Assembly (NCBI RefSeq): GCF_004339805.1
Contig: NZ_SLUI01000013.1
Location: forward strand, 62,001 to 126,000
Origin: Anaerospora hongkongensis
Lineage (GTDB): Bacteria > Bacillota > Negativicutes > Sporomusales > DSM-15969
DNA length: 64,000 bases
Direction of reading: 5' to 3'
Shown: positions 34,279 through 42,697 of the stretch, in pieces
Numbering within the stretch: position 1 is the stretch's first letter
How the letters are laid out: every line of letters begins with the position of its first letter
Position numbers and translations under genes: made by a program
Notes under the pieces: generated by a model
The model's input: only the letters and a program-made list of their open reading frames with translations
The model's database searches: none
Told to the model about the DNA's origin: nothing

Positions 34279-34294
34279 TGGCATAATACTTGCA
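34279..34294 (+). promoter_or_regulatory. Sigma-54 (-24/-12) promoter of the transporter/hydrolase operon
   Basis: TGGCATAATACTTGCA matches TGGCAC-N5-TTGCW with exact GG to GC spacing. It lies 43 bases before the first start codon and beside a sigma-54 activator gene. Confidence 0.9.
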
Positions 34295-34336
34295 TACTCA
34301 TATGGTGGAAAACCCAAAATGCTAAGGAGGATGAAA

Positions 34337-35005
34337 ATGAACAACACTGAACCCCAATACCAGTCGCAGCCAACTTCTTCTGTTCCCGTATCCGGTTATA
34401 TCATCTTAGTTATTGCTATTTTAATTTTTTCCGGCATTTTCGCCGGCTCTAAGGGCTGGATTTCCATCTTAGATTTTGATACCCTGAACGGCAAATTCGG
34501 CACAATGAAAGATACCGCCAAAGCCACCTTCGTCGGAGCCGGAGGCATTGGAGCCAAAGACGGCTTTATGTTTGCCTTAAGCCTGGTACCAGGCGTTATG
34601 CTGGCTTTGGGTATCATTGAAGTGGTCGAGCATCTCGGCGGATTAAAAGCAGCCCAAAAACTCTTGTCGCCTATCTTGCGTCCGATTCTGGGCATTCCCG
34701 GAATTACCGGTGTTGCACTGATATCCAGTTTGCAAAGCACAGATGCCGGGGCCGGTATGACTCGCGCCCTCTATGAAAACGGCCAGCTAACAGACAAGGA
34801 GCGGCTGATATTCTCTGCCTTCCAGTTTACTGCCGGAGGAACTGTTACCAACTATTTAAGCTCCGGGTCCGCACTTTTTGCTTTCCTCACCGTTCCCACA
34901 ATGTGGCCTTTGGTCGTCCTGTTTTTAATGAAGATTTTTGGTGCTAACATTATGCGCTTCTACTTATACACTGTGGATCGGAGGAATATCACCAATGAAC
35001 GATAA
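34337..35005 (+). CDS. YjiH-type membrane protein with nucleoside-recognition (Gate) domain
   Basis: A 222-residue membrane protein. One N-terminal helix (SGYIILVIAILIFSGIFAG) precedes the Gate domain segments DGFMFALSLVPGVMLALGIIEV and GIPGITGVALISSLQSTDAGAGM. It resembles YjiH of E. coli, which pairs with YjiG next to the isoaspartyl dipeptidase IadA. Start ATG 34337 has AAGGAGG six bases upstream. It overlaps the next gene by 11 bases. The two should form one transporter, probably for a peptide or acylated amino acid given the hydrolase that follows. Confidence 0.82.
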   Translation: MNNTEPQYQSQPTSSVPVSGYIILVIAILIFSGIFAGSKGWISILDFDTLNGKFGTMKDTAKATFVGAGGIGAKDGFMFALSLVPGVMLALGIIEVVEHLGGLKAAQKLLSPILRPILGIPGITGVALISSLQSTDAGAGMTRALYENGQLTDKERLIFSAFQFTAGGTVTNYLSSGSALFAFLTVPTMWPLVVLFLMKIFGANIMRFYLYTVDRRNITNER

Positions 35006-35447
35006 AACAATCATTGACGTATTTGTTGAGGGTGCGAAGAAGGGCTGGAATATGGGTGTTAACAACATCATCCCCAATGTCCTTATGGCTTATGTCTGTA
35101 TTCTCATCCTGCAGGTAACCGGGTTACTCACTTTGCTCGGCAACTTATTTACTCCGGTTATGGCAGTTTTCGGTCTGCCCGGCCAGTCGGTTATGGTACT
35201 GTTCAGCGCTATGATGTCTATGGGCGGTGCAGTCGGCGTGGCCCACGGACTCTACACTAACGGGATTCTCAATGGTACTCATATTACGATTTTAATTCCC
35301 GCTATCTATTTACTCGGCTCAAAAATTCAATATTTCGGTCGTTTACTCGGCACGGTAGGTATTCCTGCTAAGTATTACCCTGGCTTATTAGCTATTTCCG
35401 TAATAAATGCCGCTGTTGCTATGCTGCTAATGCGCCTCATTGCCTAA
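34995..35447 (+). CDS. YjiG-type membrane protein with nucleoside-recognition (Gate) domain
   Basis: A 150-residue membrane protein of about four helices. GAKKGWNMGVNNIIPNVLMAYV and the FGLPGQSVMVLFSAMMSMGGAVGVAHG block are the YjiG-type Gate domain. GGAGGA precedes ATG 34995. It is the second half of the two-part transporter with YjiH, then comes the M20 hydrolase 20 bases on. Substrate unknown. Confidence 0.82.
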   Translation: MNDKTIIDVFVEGAKKGWNMGVNNIIPNVLMAYVCILILQVTGLLTLLGNLFTPVMAVFGLPGQSVMVLFSAMMSMGGAVGVAHGLYTNGILNGTHITILIPAIYLLGSKIQYFGRLLGTVGIPAKYYPGLLAISVINAAVAMLLMRLIA

Positions 35448-35467
35448 CAAATATACGGAGGATTATT

Positions 35468-36589
35468 ATGACAACATCACAAACACGAGTCCAGCAAGTC
35501 TGGCAAACTCTCCATGGCATACCGGAAGTTGGCTTTGCCGAAATCAAAACTTCCGCTTATCTGGCAGCTCAACTTGAAGCCGCCGGTTATCAGGTTCGCA
35601 CAGGCGTTGGTAAAACGGGTGTCATTGGAACACTTACCGGCGCCCTGCCCGGCCCTACCCTTGCCCTGCGAGCAGATATGGATGCCTTGGCTCACATGAT
35701 CGACAACCAGGAGTGTGCTATCCACTCCTGCGGCCATGATGCCCACTCCGCTATTGTACTAACCGCCGCAGAGGAACTTGCCCGCAGGGGAATTGCCAAA
35801 GGAACGCTGAAAATACTATTTCAACCTGCAGAAGAAAAATTATTTGGTGCTATCCGCATGATAGAGGATGGAGCCATTGACGATGTTGATGTTCTACTGG
35901 GATTGCATCTACGCCCAATTCAGGAAGCCAGGCTAGGCCAGGCGACTCCAGCGCTGTATCACGGCGCAAGCTACGTAATGAACGCCTCGCTCCAGGGAGC
36001 TGCCGCTCACGGTGCAAGGCCTCATCTGGGTATTAATGCTATTGACGGGGCTGCAGCAGCTGTCCAGGCTATTAATGCCATTCGCGTAAATCCTGTTATT
36101 GCCTCTTCTGTGAAGGTTACCAAACTTCATGCCGGTGGTCCTGCGTCTAACGCCATCCCCGATCAAGCCCTAATGACAGTTGATCTCAGAGCACAAGATA
36201 ATGCTACAATGGAAGAACTATTAAAAAAGACTGCCCACGCCATAGAAGCAGGTGCCGCCACGGTAGGCTGTCAGGCAGAAGCAACCGTACTTGGCGGTTG
36301 TCCTGCCGCTGAATACAGTCCTGCGATTGTCAATTTGGCCAAAGAAGCAATTCAACATGTACTGGGCAGCACTGGCCTGCTTGATCCTATTACTACGCCC
36401 GGTGGTGAGGACTTTCATTTTTACGTGAAGCATAAGCCAACGCTGCAGGTTGGTTATTTGGGATTAGGAGCTAATCTGACTCCCGGTCTTCACCACCCGG
36501 GCATGACTTTTGATAAAGCTTGCCTGCCCCATGGCGTAGATATTCTTCTTTATATGGTCGACAAAGTACTGGAATTAAAAAAAAGCTAG
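35468..36589 (+). CDS. M20-family amidohydrolase (N-acyl-amino-acid/peptide hydrolase)
   Basis: A 373-residue zinc hydrolase of the M20D/AmhX-like group that removes acyl or aminoacyl groups from amino acids. Metal-binding blocks are LALRADMDAL, HSCGHDAHSAIVL, FQPAEEKLFGA, LLGLHLRP, and the C-terminal TTPGGEDFHFYV with HHPGMTFD. GGAGG precedes ATG 35468. It is the last gene of the sigma-54 operon. By analogy to yjiHG-iadA, it should cleave the compound imported by the upstream Gate-domain pair. The likely product is a free amino acid. Confidence 0.9.
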   Translation: MTTSQTRVQQVWQTLHGIPEVGFAEIKTSAYLAAQLEAAGYQVRTGVGKTGVIGTLTGALPGPTLALRADMDALAHMIDNQECAIHSCGHDAHSAIVLTAAEELARRGIAKGTLKILFQPAEEKLFGAIRMIEDGAIDDVDVLLGLHLRPIQEARLGQATPALYHGASYVMNASLQGAAAHGARPHLGINAIDGAAAAVQAINAIRVNPVIASSVKVTKLHAGGPASNAIPDQALMTVDLRAQDNATMEELLKKTAHAIEAGAATVGCQAEATVLGGCPAAEYSPAIVNLAKEAIQHVLGSTGLLDPITTPGGEDFHFYVKHKPTLQVGYLGLGANLTPGLHHPGMTFDKACLPHGVDILLYMVDKVLELKKS

Positions 36590-36629
36590 AGCTCTGGGAC
36601 AACGAAACCGTCCCCCTGACAATATTAAA

Positions 36630-36660
36630 GGCTGTGTGAAGAAACTTCACACAGCCTTTA
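36630..36660. terminator. Bidirectional terminator between the M20 gene and the liv operon
   Basis: GGCTGTGTGAAG and CTTCACACAGCC (36630-36641, 36645-36656) form a 12-base stem with T-rich flanks in both directions; genes are convergent. Confidence 0.88.
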
Positions 36661-36664
36661 TTGT

Positions 36665-37378
36665 TTAGCACACTTTTCTTCCGCCTAGGTAAGCTTCCAT
36701 AACTCTGGGGTCATTGGCAATATCCTCCGCCTTGCCGTGCAAAACAATCCGCCCTGTTTCCATGACATATGCATAATGGGCAATTTTAATGGCTTGACGG
36801 ACATTTTGTTCTACCAACAGTACCGTTGTACCATCTTGATTAATTTCCTGGATTACCTTAAAAATGTCAGCTACCACCAGAGGTGCCAGCCCCATAGAAG
36901 GTTCATCCAACAGCAGCAGCTTCGGTCTCGCCATCAATGCTCTGCCAATTGCCAGCATCTGCTGCTGACCTCCGGAAAGTGTTCCGCCTAATTGCTGCTT
37001 ACGCTCTTCTAAAATGGGAAAGCGGTTAAAAACTTTTTGAATATCCTGGCTAATCCCATTATCATTGCGCTGAAAGGCTCCCATCTCCAGATTTTCCAGC
37101 ACCGTCATTTGCGATAAGATACTGCGCCCTTCGGGAACAAGCGAAATGCCTTTATTGACAATTTTGTGCACCGCCATGGCGGTAACATTTTCGCCGTGAA
37201 ACTCTATTTGTCCTGACTGAGGCTTAATCAGCCCCATAATGGTTTTCATTGTGGTAGTCTTACCCGCGCCGTTGGCACCGATAAGCGACACGATTGAACC
37301 CTTGGGGACGGCAATATCAACGTTTTTCAGGGCTGTTATGCTGCCATAACCAGCCACAAGCTGCTGAATGCGAAGCAT
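36665..37378 (-). CDS. livF: Branched-chain amino-acid ABC transporter ATPase LivF
   Basis: A 237-residue ATPase. Walker A GANGAGKTT (about residues 34-42), signature LSGGQQQMLAIGRAL, Walker B LLLLDEPSMGLAP and switch His region LLVEQNVRQA. The PSMGLAPLVV and VPEGRSIL blocks identify LivF rather than LivG. Last of the livJHMGF operon, one base from livG. The operon imports Leu, Ile, Val or related amino acids. Confidence 0.95.
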   Translation of the reverse strand: MLRIQQLVAGYGSITALKNVDIAVPKGSIVSLIGANGAGKTTTMKTIMGLIKPQSGQIEFHGENVTAMAVHKIVNKGISLVPEGRSILSQMTVLENLEMGAFQRNDNGISQDIQKVFNRFPILEERKQQLGGTLSGGQQQMLAIGRALMARPKLLLLDEPSMGLAPLVVADIFKVIQEINQDGTTVLLVEQNVRQAIKIAHYAYVMETGRIVLHGKAEDIANDPRVMEAYLGGRKVC

Positions 37379-37379
37379 A

Positions 37380-38141
37380 TTATGCGTCCTCCTTTCCTAA
37401 ATAAGCCTCAATGACTTCCGGATTCTCCTGTATATCTGACGGTATTCCTTCTGCTATTTTCCGGCCAAAATTCAATACGACCAGTCTTTCGCAAATACTC
37501 ATCATCAAATGCATATCATGTTCAATCAGAATAACTGCCTTGCCAAGCTGCTGAATTTTGGTAATGAGCAGCCGCAAATCCTCTGTTTCACTTTCATTCA
37601 TGCCAGCCGCGGGCTCATCGAGCAGAACAAGCTCAGGATCGGTAGCAAGCGCCCTGGCAATCTCCAGTCGGCGCTGCTTGCCGTAAGATAGCGCACCTGC
37701 CAGTGTATTCACTTCATCCGCAATTCCAGTTAACCGCAGCATCTCTATCGCCCTGGCCTTAATAGCTTGCTCTTCGCCACGCTGTTTTGCGGTCCTCCAC
37801 AGACCTTGCCAAAGGCCGGCATTTGTCCGGCAATGAGCACCGATCATGACATTTTCCAGAACACTCATTTGTCCGAATAAGCGGATGTTTTGAAAAGTAC
37901 GGGCGATCCCTAGTTCCGTAATTTTGTGCGGTTTGATACCTGTTATCGGTTGCTCCCGGTAATAGACAGCACCGGCACTAGGCTGTAGCACACCGGTAAT
38001 AAGGTTAAACAATGTCGTTTTTCCCGCCCCGTTCGGGCCAATTACACCAAGGATTTCTCCTGCTTTTACATCAAAACTGATGCCTGATAATGCAGCCAGA
38101 CCACCAAAATTCTTACTTACCTTTTCAAGCTTCAGCATCAT
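37380..38141 (-). CDS. livG: Branched-chain amino-acid ABC transporter ATPase LivG
   Basis: A 253-residue ATPase. Walker A GPNGAGKTTLFN (about 35-46), signature LSYGKQRRLEIARAL, Walker B LVLLDEPAAGMN, and switch HDM. The LSYG signature and PAAGMN block are typical of LivG. It overlaps the end of livM by 17 bases and is followed by livF. Confidence 0.95.
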   Translation of the reverse strand: MMLKLEKVSKNFGGLAALSGISFDVKAGEILGVIGPNGAGKTTLFNLITGVLQPSAGAVYYREQPITGIKPHKITELGIARTFQNIRLFGQMSVLENVMIGAHCRTNAGLWQGLWRTAKQRGEEQAIKARAIEMLRLTGIADEVNTLAGALSYGKQRRLEIARALATDPELVLLDEPAAGMNESETEDLRLLITKIQQLGKAVILIEHDMHLMMSICERLVVLNFGRKIAEGIPSDIQENPEVIEAYLGKEDA

Positions 38142-39117
38142 CTGCAGGCCTCCTTGACGCTTCTGTATTGCCCGGTCTGACTCTCAGCCCGGGCATTTTC
38201 GACCGCCAAAAGCGAATCGTATCTTCGCCAATGAGTCCCTGAGGTCTGAATATCATCATGACAACTAAAATAGCACCATAGATCATTTCGCGATACTCCG
38301 CAACCGAACGCAGCACTTCAGGAAGTGACGTTAAAATGACAGCGCCCAGCAGCGGCCCCCATACCACATTGCTGCCGCCAAAGACAGCAAACAGCAAAAT
38401 TTCCACTGCACGATGGTACGAAAAGTCTTTTGGACCAATGTAGAAGGTAAGATGCGCCGCCAACCCCCCGGCGATCCCTGCAACAAAGGCTCCCAGAAAA
38501 AAAGCCAGCAATTTATAATATACGGTATTCACACCCGTTACTTCCGCAGCATGCTCATCTTCTTTTATTGCTGCAAAGGCACGGCCAATTCGGGAACTGC
38601 GCAGCCTGAGTGAGAAAAACACGAGAAAAACCACCAGAAGAGCAAGTAAAAGAATAACAGCCAGGTTACTCACTTGCTGCAGGGTAAGACCCAGTATCCC
38701 CTGTCCCAGACCCGCGGCAGCCAACAGCTTACCGATGCTAATACTTAATGACGGTATGCCCGAAAGGCCCAGTGCGCCATTCGTAATCTTCATGTTCAGG
38801 ATAATGACCCGTACAACTTCGCCAAAGCCAAGCGTAGCAATTGCTAAATAGATTCCTTGAAGACGAGTTGTCGGAATACCAATTACTGCAGCCAGCAGAC
38901 AGGCGGCAATACCACCTGCCGGTATGGCAAGAAAAATAGGCAGCCCCGCTTTTAACGACAATAAGGCGGATGTATAAGCGCCAATACTCATAAATCCTGC
39001 ATTCCCCAAAGACAGTTGTCCTGTAGACAATGTTAAATAAATACTAATGCCAAGTATGGCATTGATCAGCATAAACATCGCAATTTGCAAATAATAGGGA
39101 TTCAGTAACGCTTCCAA
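38125..39117 (-). CDS. livM: Branched-chain amino-acid ABC transporter permease LivM
   Basis: A 330-residue permease of about ten helices. LSTGQLSLGNAGFMSIGAYTSALL near residue 30 (seen as GQLSLGNAGF), AIKEDEHAAEVTGVNT (EAA-like ATPase contact loop) and VFGGSNVVWGPLLGA are the LivM landmarks. It lies 2 bases after livH. The C-terminus overlaps livG. Confidence 0.95.
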   Translation of the reverse strand: MEALLNPYYLQIAMFMLINAILGISIYLTLSTGQLSLGNAGFMSIGAYTSALLSLKAGLPIFLAIPAGGIAACLLAAVIGIPTTRLQGIYLAIATLGFGEVVRVIILNMKITNGALGLSGIPSLSISIGKLLAAAGLGQGILGLTLQQVSNLAVILLLALLVVFLVFFSLRLRSSRIGRAFAAIKEDEHAAEVTGVNTVYYKLLAFFLGAFVAGIAGGLAAHLTFYIGPKDFSYHRAVEILLFAVFGGSNVVWGPLLGAVILTSLPEVLRSVAEYREMIYGAILVVMMIFRPQGLIGEDTIRFWRSKMPGLRVRPGNTEASRRPADDAEA

Positions 39118-39119
39118 AT

Positions 39120-40010
39120 TTATCGCCTCCCTTCAGAAGCCCGGCTGCCAAACAGCCCTTGTGGCCGTAAAAACAGCAAAAATATGATAAGTCCGAAAGC
39201 CACCGCTTCCCGGTAGGAAGAAGACCCGTAAGCGACGCTGAACACTTCGGCAATTCCCAGAATTAGTCCGCCCACCATTGCACCGGTTATATTGCCAAGC
39301 CCACCCAATATCAGTACTGCCAGCCCTTTAAATCCCATTGATATGCCCATAGTAGGCTCAACGGCATTGAAAGCCAGCCCCACCAGCACTCCTGCAACCG
39401 CACCAAGTCCCGATGCCAGCATGACGGTCAATACAATCACTTTGCGGGTATCAATCCCCAGCAAACCGGCCGTTTCGATGTTTTCTGCAGTAGCGCGGAT
39501 GGATTTACCCAGTTTTGTTTTATCAAGCCAGAATTTGAGCGCAATCATTAATCCACAGGAAACAGCCAGAATAATAATTTGGATTAGCGAGATTTTTAAG
39601 GAGCCAACTTCAAACAGCTGCCCTGCATAGATAGGCGGAAAAGACTGGGCCTGGGGCCCAAAAATTTTTAGGGCCAGGCTCTCAAGAAAAATGGATACTC
39701 CAATTGTACTAATCAGCGGTGCCAGATGAGATACTTCGCGCCGGCGCAAGGGCCGGAGCGCTACCCGTTCCAAGAGATATCCCAGAAGCGCTCCTACTGC
39801 CATAGCACCTGCCAAAGCGGCAAAAATGCTGACATTGAACTTTGTTACAAGCAGCAAGCCGACAAAAGCCCCAATCATGAATATTTCACCATGCGCCATA
39901 TTTACGATGTTCAGCACACCGAATATCAAAGTATAGCCTAACGCAATCACTGCATACGTACTGCCTAATGTGAGGCCATTGACTACCTGTTGCAAGAACA
40001 CTCTCTTCAC
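39120..40010 (-). CDS. livH: Branched-chain amino-acid ABC transporter permease LivH
   Basis: A 296-residue permease. VNGLTLGSTYAVIALGYTLIFG and NMAHGEIFMIGAFVG at the N-terminus, ATAENIETAGLLGIDT (ATPase contact loop) and KGLAVLILGGLGNITGAM towards the C-terminus are LivH signatures. Forms the translocation pore with LivM. It lies 24 bases after livJ. Confidence 0.95.
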   Translation of the reverse strand: MKRVFLQQVVNGLTLGSTYAVIALGYTLIFGVLNIVNMAHGEIFMIGAFVGLLLVTKFNVSIFAALAGAMAVGALLGYLLERVALRPLRRREVSHLAPLISTIGVSIFLESLALKIFGPQAQSFPPIYAGQLFEVGSLKISLIQIIILAVSCGLMIALKFWLDKTKLGKSIRATAENIETAGLLGIDTRKVIVLTVMLASGLGAVAGVLVGLAFNAVEPTMGISMGFKGLAVLILGGLGNITGAMVGGLILGIAEVFSVAYGSSSYREAVAFGLIIFLLFLRPQGLFGSRASEGRR

Positions 40011-40034
40011 CCCTTTTCTTAACTATGCCTCTTC

Positions 40035-41195
40035 TTATTTTAACTCGGTAAATTTACCGTCTTTGACAACCAGAATGGTTACATCCATTGCCGGATTCCG
40101 CTTGGCATCAAATGCAAATTTACCAGTTACTCCCTGAAAATCTTTTACTGTCGCCAAACTGTCGCGCAGTTTTTTACGGTCAGTAGTCGATCCCGCGTTT
40201 TCGATGGCATTTGCCATAATATATAAAGCATCATAAGCCTGGGCTGAAAATTGATCAGGTTCCTTGTTGTATTTTGCCTTAAAAGCCGCCACAAAGTTCT
40301 TCACTTTTTCATCTTCTTTGCCGGGATACCACGGGCTGGCGACAACAGCTCCTTCTGCCGCACTGCCTGCAAGTTTAATCAATTGAGGCGAATTAAAGCC
40401 ATTATTGCCAATTACAGGGACCGTAACGCCTATTTCCCGGGCCTTTTTCAAGATAAGCGCCGCTTCCTGATATAAGGCTGAAATAAAAATCGCATCCGGC
40501 TTTAGTGCAGCAATCTTGGTCAATTGTGCTGAGAAATCGGTATCTTTATCCGCAAAAGTTTCTACTGTTACTGTCTCTAAGCCATTATCCTTAATTGCCT
40601 GTTCAAAGGTCTTAAAGCCAGATACAGTAAAATCATTATTATTAGAATACATAATGGCAACTTTTTTCAGCCCTAATTTTTCTTTGGCCTTTTTCACTAC
40701 ACTCGGCAGCGCCAGCGACTCCGGCAAGGAGTTCCGGAATACATAGTCGCCGATATCCGTAATTCCTTCGGCTGTAGTGGAGGTACCCATAATGGAGACA
40801 CCGGCCTGACTGGCAATCGGTCCGGCAGCAAACATTTCACCGCTCAATGTAGGTCCGATAATTGCCAGGACATTATCTTTATGAATTAGCTTATTTGTTG
40901 CATTAATTGCTTCATTTTTTTCCCCTTTTGAGTCTTCAAACACAAGCTCTAGTTTCGTTTTCCCTTTGGCATTAATTTCATCCGTGGCAAGCTCTAAGCC
41001 TTGGCGGATCGCTTCTCCATAAGCAGCTCCACCGCCACTCAGGAAAGATACCACTCCTATTTTAGCCGCTCCTGCTGCGGAATTACCGCTCTGCGCCGGC
41101 GCCTGGCCGCCGCCACATCCGGCTGCCGTCGCTGCAAAAACCATCGCAAGAGCCGCTGCCGTCCATTTTCGTATCTGCTTTTTCATTTTCATCAT
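40035..41195 (-). CDS. livJ: Branched-chain amino-acid binding lipoprotein LivJ
   Basis: A 386-residue periplasmic-binding type 1 protein. Lipoprotein signal with lipobox AAGC (ATAAGCGGGQ), then KIGVVSFLSGGGAAYGEAIRQG, the GEKNEAINATNKLI block and GPTLSGEMFAAGPIASQAGV. Start ATG 41195 has AAGGGTGG eight bases upstream; the longer GTG frame at 41207 overlaps that site. First gene of the liv operon, behind a T-box and a ykkC-class riboswitch, so its expression should follow both uncharged tRNA and a nucleotide signal. Confidence 0.94.
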   Translation of the reverse strand: MMKMKKQIRKWTAAALAMVFAATAAGCGGGQAPAQSGNSAAGAAKIGVVSFLSGGGAAYGEAIRQGLELATDEINAKGKTKLELVFEDSKGEKNEAINATNKLIHKDNVLAIIGPTLSGEMFAAGPIASQAGVSIMGTSTTAEGITDIGDYVFRNSLPESLALPSVVKKAKEKLGLKKVAIMYSNNNDFTVSGFKTFEQAIKDNGLETVTVETFADKDTDFSAQLTKIAALKPDAIFISALYQEAALILKKAREIGVTVPVIGNNGFNSPQLIKLAGSAAEGAVVASPWYPGKEDEKVKNFVAAFKAKYNKEPDQFSAQAYDALYIMANAIENAGSTTDRKKLRDSLATVKDFQGVTGKFAFDAKRNPAMDVTILVVKDGKFTELK

Positions 41196-41289
41196 CTTTA
41201 TTTCCACCCTTCATTTTTTTATTTTTCATTAATCATCAATATAATAATCATCAGCCATATTGAAATGTCCAGCACACCTCCCCTTTCGC

Positions 41290-41565
41290 TGTAAAAAATA
41301 GAAAGCCCCTACTGGACAGATAACCTGCCAGTAGGGGCGTGGAATCGCGGTACCACCCTACAATTATACTCTCAGCCCGGCCTGATGCTGATGGCCGAAC
41401 CTCCTGTAACGCCGGACAGCGCTTAGACCTAAAGTATACTTGAATCCAGTATACATCTTCAGTCAAAGAGTTCATGGGCGAAGTAGCGGCAACAGTCACG
41501 CACCGGCTTGCACCAACCGCCGGCTCTCTGAGCGCTTACCTTGTTGCTTTTATCCCAATCATTAC
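41290..41565 (-). promoter_or_regulatory. T-box leader of the liv operon
   Basis: On the minus strand the invariant T-box AGGGTGGTACCGCG (41359-41346) is followed by an 11-base terminator stem (41338-41328 with 41315-41305) and a T-rich run. Upstream are AGAGAG, GGTTGGTGCAA (apical-loop type) and the usual stem I elements. T-boxes read tRNA charging and allow read-through when tRNA is uncharged. I could not assign the specifier codon with confidence; a branched-chain amino acid is expected from context. Confidence 0.92.
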
Positions 41566-41587
41566 TTTTTGTTTTACTTATAAAATT

Positions 41588-41630
41588 AAAAAACTGCAGA
41601 AGATTTCCTGAAGCAAGAAACCTTCCGCAG
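41588..41630 (-). terminator. Terminator of the ykkC-class riboswitch
   Basis: Minus strand CTGCGGAAGGTTTC (41630-41617) pairs with GAAATCTTCTGCAG (41607-41594) with a few wobbles, followed by TTTTTTAATTTT. It gives the upstream aptamer its own transcription stop, separate from the T-box terminator. Confidence 0.85.
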
Positions 41631-41722
41631 AGTCTTTTATCCTCACGGTGTGGCGCAGCACCATTGCCGCACTTGCATCGCTCGGACCAGCCTGTATGTA
41701 ACAGCGGAACCCTAGATGCACT
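41618..41722 (-). promoter_or_regulatory. ykkC-class riboswitch, probably the ppGpp (subtype 2a) type
   Basis: Conserved ykkC core on the minus strand: CTAGGGTTCCG, GCTGGTCCGAGCG, CACACCGTGAGGATAAAAGAC and CTGCGGAAGG, in order. ykkC aptamers bind guanidine, ppGpp, PRPP or nucleotide diphosphates by subtype. Location in front of a branched-chain amino-acid transporter and in tandem with a T-box is the known setting of the ppGpp subtype. That assignment is by context. Confidence 0.85.
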
Positions 41723-41752
41723 TTCTTACGATGTAATTTATACTTGTTATTC

Positions 41753-41781
41753 ATTATCACAGGACATCCGTCTTTTGTCAA
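41753..41781 (-). promoter_or_regulatory. Sigma-A promoter of the liv operon
   Basis: Minus strand TTGACA (41781-41776), 17-base spacer, GATAAT (41758-41753). It precedes the riboswitch by about 30 bases. The 673 bases between livJ and the crotonase gene hold this promoter, the riboswitch, the T-box and a terminator; frames crossing them are not genes. Confidence 0.85.
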
Positions 41782-41822
41782 TAGGTGCATTGATCAAAAT
41801 TTACAATGTTACAGAAAAAGCA

Positions 41823-41858
41823 CAAAAGCTTCGTGTAGTTGCACTACCGAAGCTTTTG
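41823..41858 (-). terminator. Terminator of the crotonase/acyl-CoA dehydrogenase operon
   Basis: CAAAAGCTTCG (41823-41833) pairs with CGAAGCTTTTG (41848-41858), followed on the minus strand by TGCTTTTTC. It lies 10 bases beyond the crotonase stop. Confidence 0.85.
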
Positions 41859-41868
41859 CCCAAATAAA

Positions 41869-42654
41869 CTACTTTCCGGTAAAAACAGCCTTACGCTTTT
41901 CTACAAAAGCAGCCATACCCTCTTTTTGATCCGCAGTCGCAAAACAGAGACCAAAAACCTCTGCTTCAAAGGCTACGCCTGATTCCAAATCAACATCAAG
42001 CCCTTCATTGACAGCAGCTTTGCAAAGCTCGACCGCAACAGGACCACGGGTCATAATCTTTTGCGCCATCGTCTTGGCCGCATTCAGCAGGTCTTCCGGT
42101 GCGGTTACCTGATTAGCCAGGCCAATACGGTATGCCTCAGCCGCATCAATCATGTCCCCGGTGAACAGCAGTTCTTTGGCACGCCCTTTGCCCACAAGGC
42201 GAGGCAGGCGCTGAGTACCGCCAAATCCCGGCGGAATTCCTAAGCTCACTTCCGGCTGGCCAAATTTCGCTTTTTCCGAAGCGATACGGATGTCACAAGC
42301 CATTGCCAATTCGCAGCCTCCCCCCAGGGCAAAACCATTAATGGCAGCAATTACCGGCCTGGGGAAGTTTTCAATTTTGTTAAATACAGCCTGCGCAAAT
42401 TTAGCCCACTTGCGTCCCTCGACAGCAGACATCGGCAGCATAGCGGTAATATCCGCACCGGCAACAAAGGATTTCTCCCCGCCGCCGGTAATGATCACGG
42501 TTTTTACAGTCTGATCCTCGGCTAATTGATCGAATAGCTCGTTAAGCTCCTGCAGGGTATCGTAATTGAGGGCATTCAATGCCTTGGGGCGATTAATGGT
42601 AATAATACCGACTCCACTGGCTACTTCAAACAGTAAATTCGCATAATCACGCAT
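41869..42654 (-). CDS. Enoyl-CoA hydratase (crotonase family)
   Basis: A 261-residue crotonase. Oxyanion-hole blocks are VAGADITAML (about residues 63-72) and GFALGGGCELAMACDIRIAS, with the two Glu positions in GQPEVSLGIPPGFGGTQRL that hydrate enoyl-CoA, so the catalytic residues are intact. Start ATG 42654 has AAGGAG eight bases upstream. It is 44 bases from the acyl-CoA dehydrogenase gene, and both should act in butyryl/short-chain acyl-CoA interconversion or amino-acid catabolism. The operon lies under a MarR-type operator. Confidence 0.94.
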   Translation of the reverse strand: MRDYANLLFEVASGVGIITINRPKALNALNYDTLQELNELFDQLAEDQTVKTVIITGGGEKSFVAGADITAMLPMSAVEGRKWAKFAQAVFNKIENFPRPVIAAINGFALGGGCELAMACDIRIASEKAKFGQPEVSLGIPPGFGGTQRLPRLVGKGRAKELLFTGDMIDAAEAYRIGLANQVTAPEDLLNAAKTMAQKIMTRGPVAVELCKAAVNEGLDVDLESGVAFEAEVFGLCFATADQKEGMAAFVEKRKAVFTGK

Positions 42655-42697
42655 CGGTAATGCTCCTTTTTCATCCATTTATGCTCAGAACAAACGA

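Noticed and set aside
41541-41867. 108-codon plus-strand frame and a 70-codon minus frame in the liv leader region
   Set aside because: Both cross the ykkC riboswitch, its terminator and part of the T-box, which explain the sequence fully.
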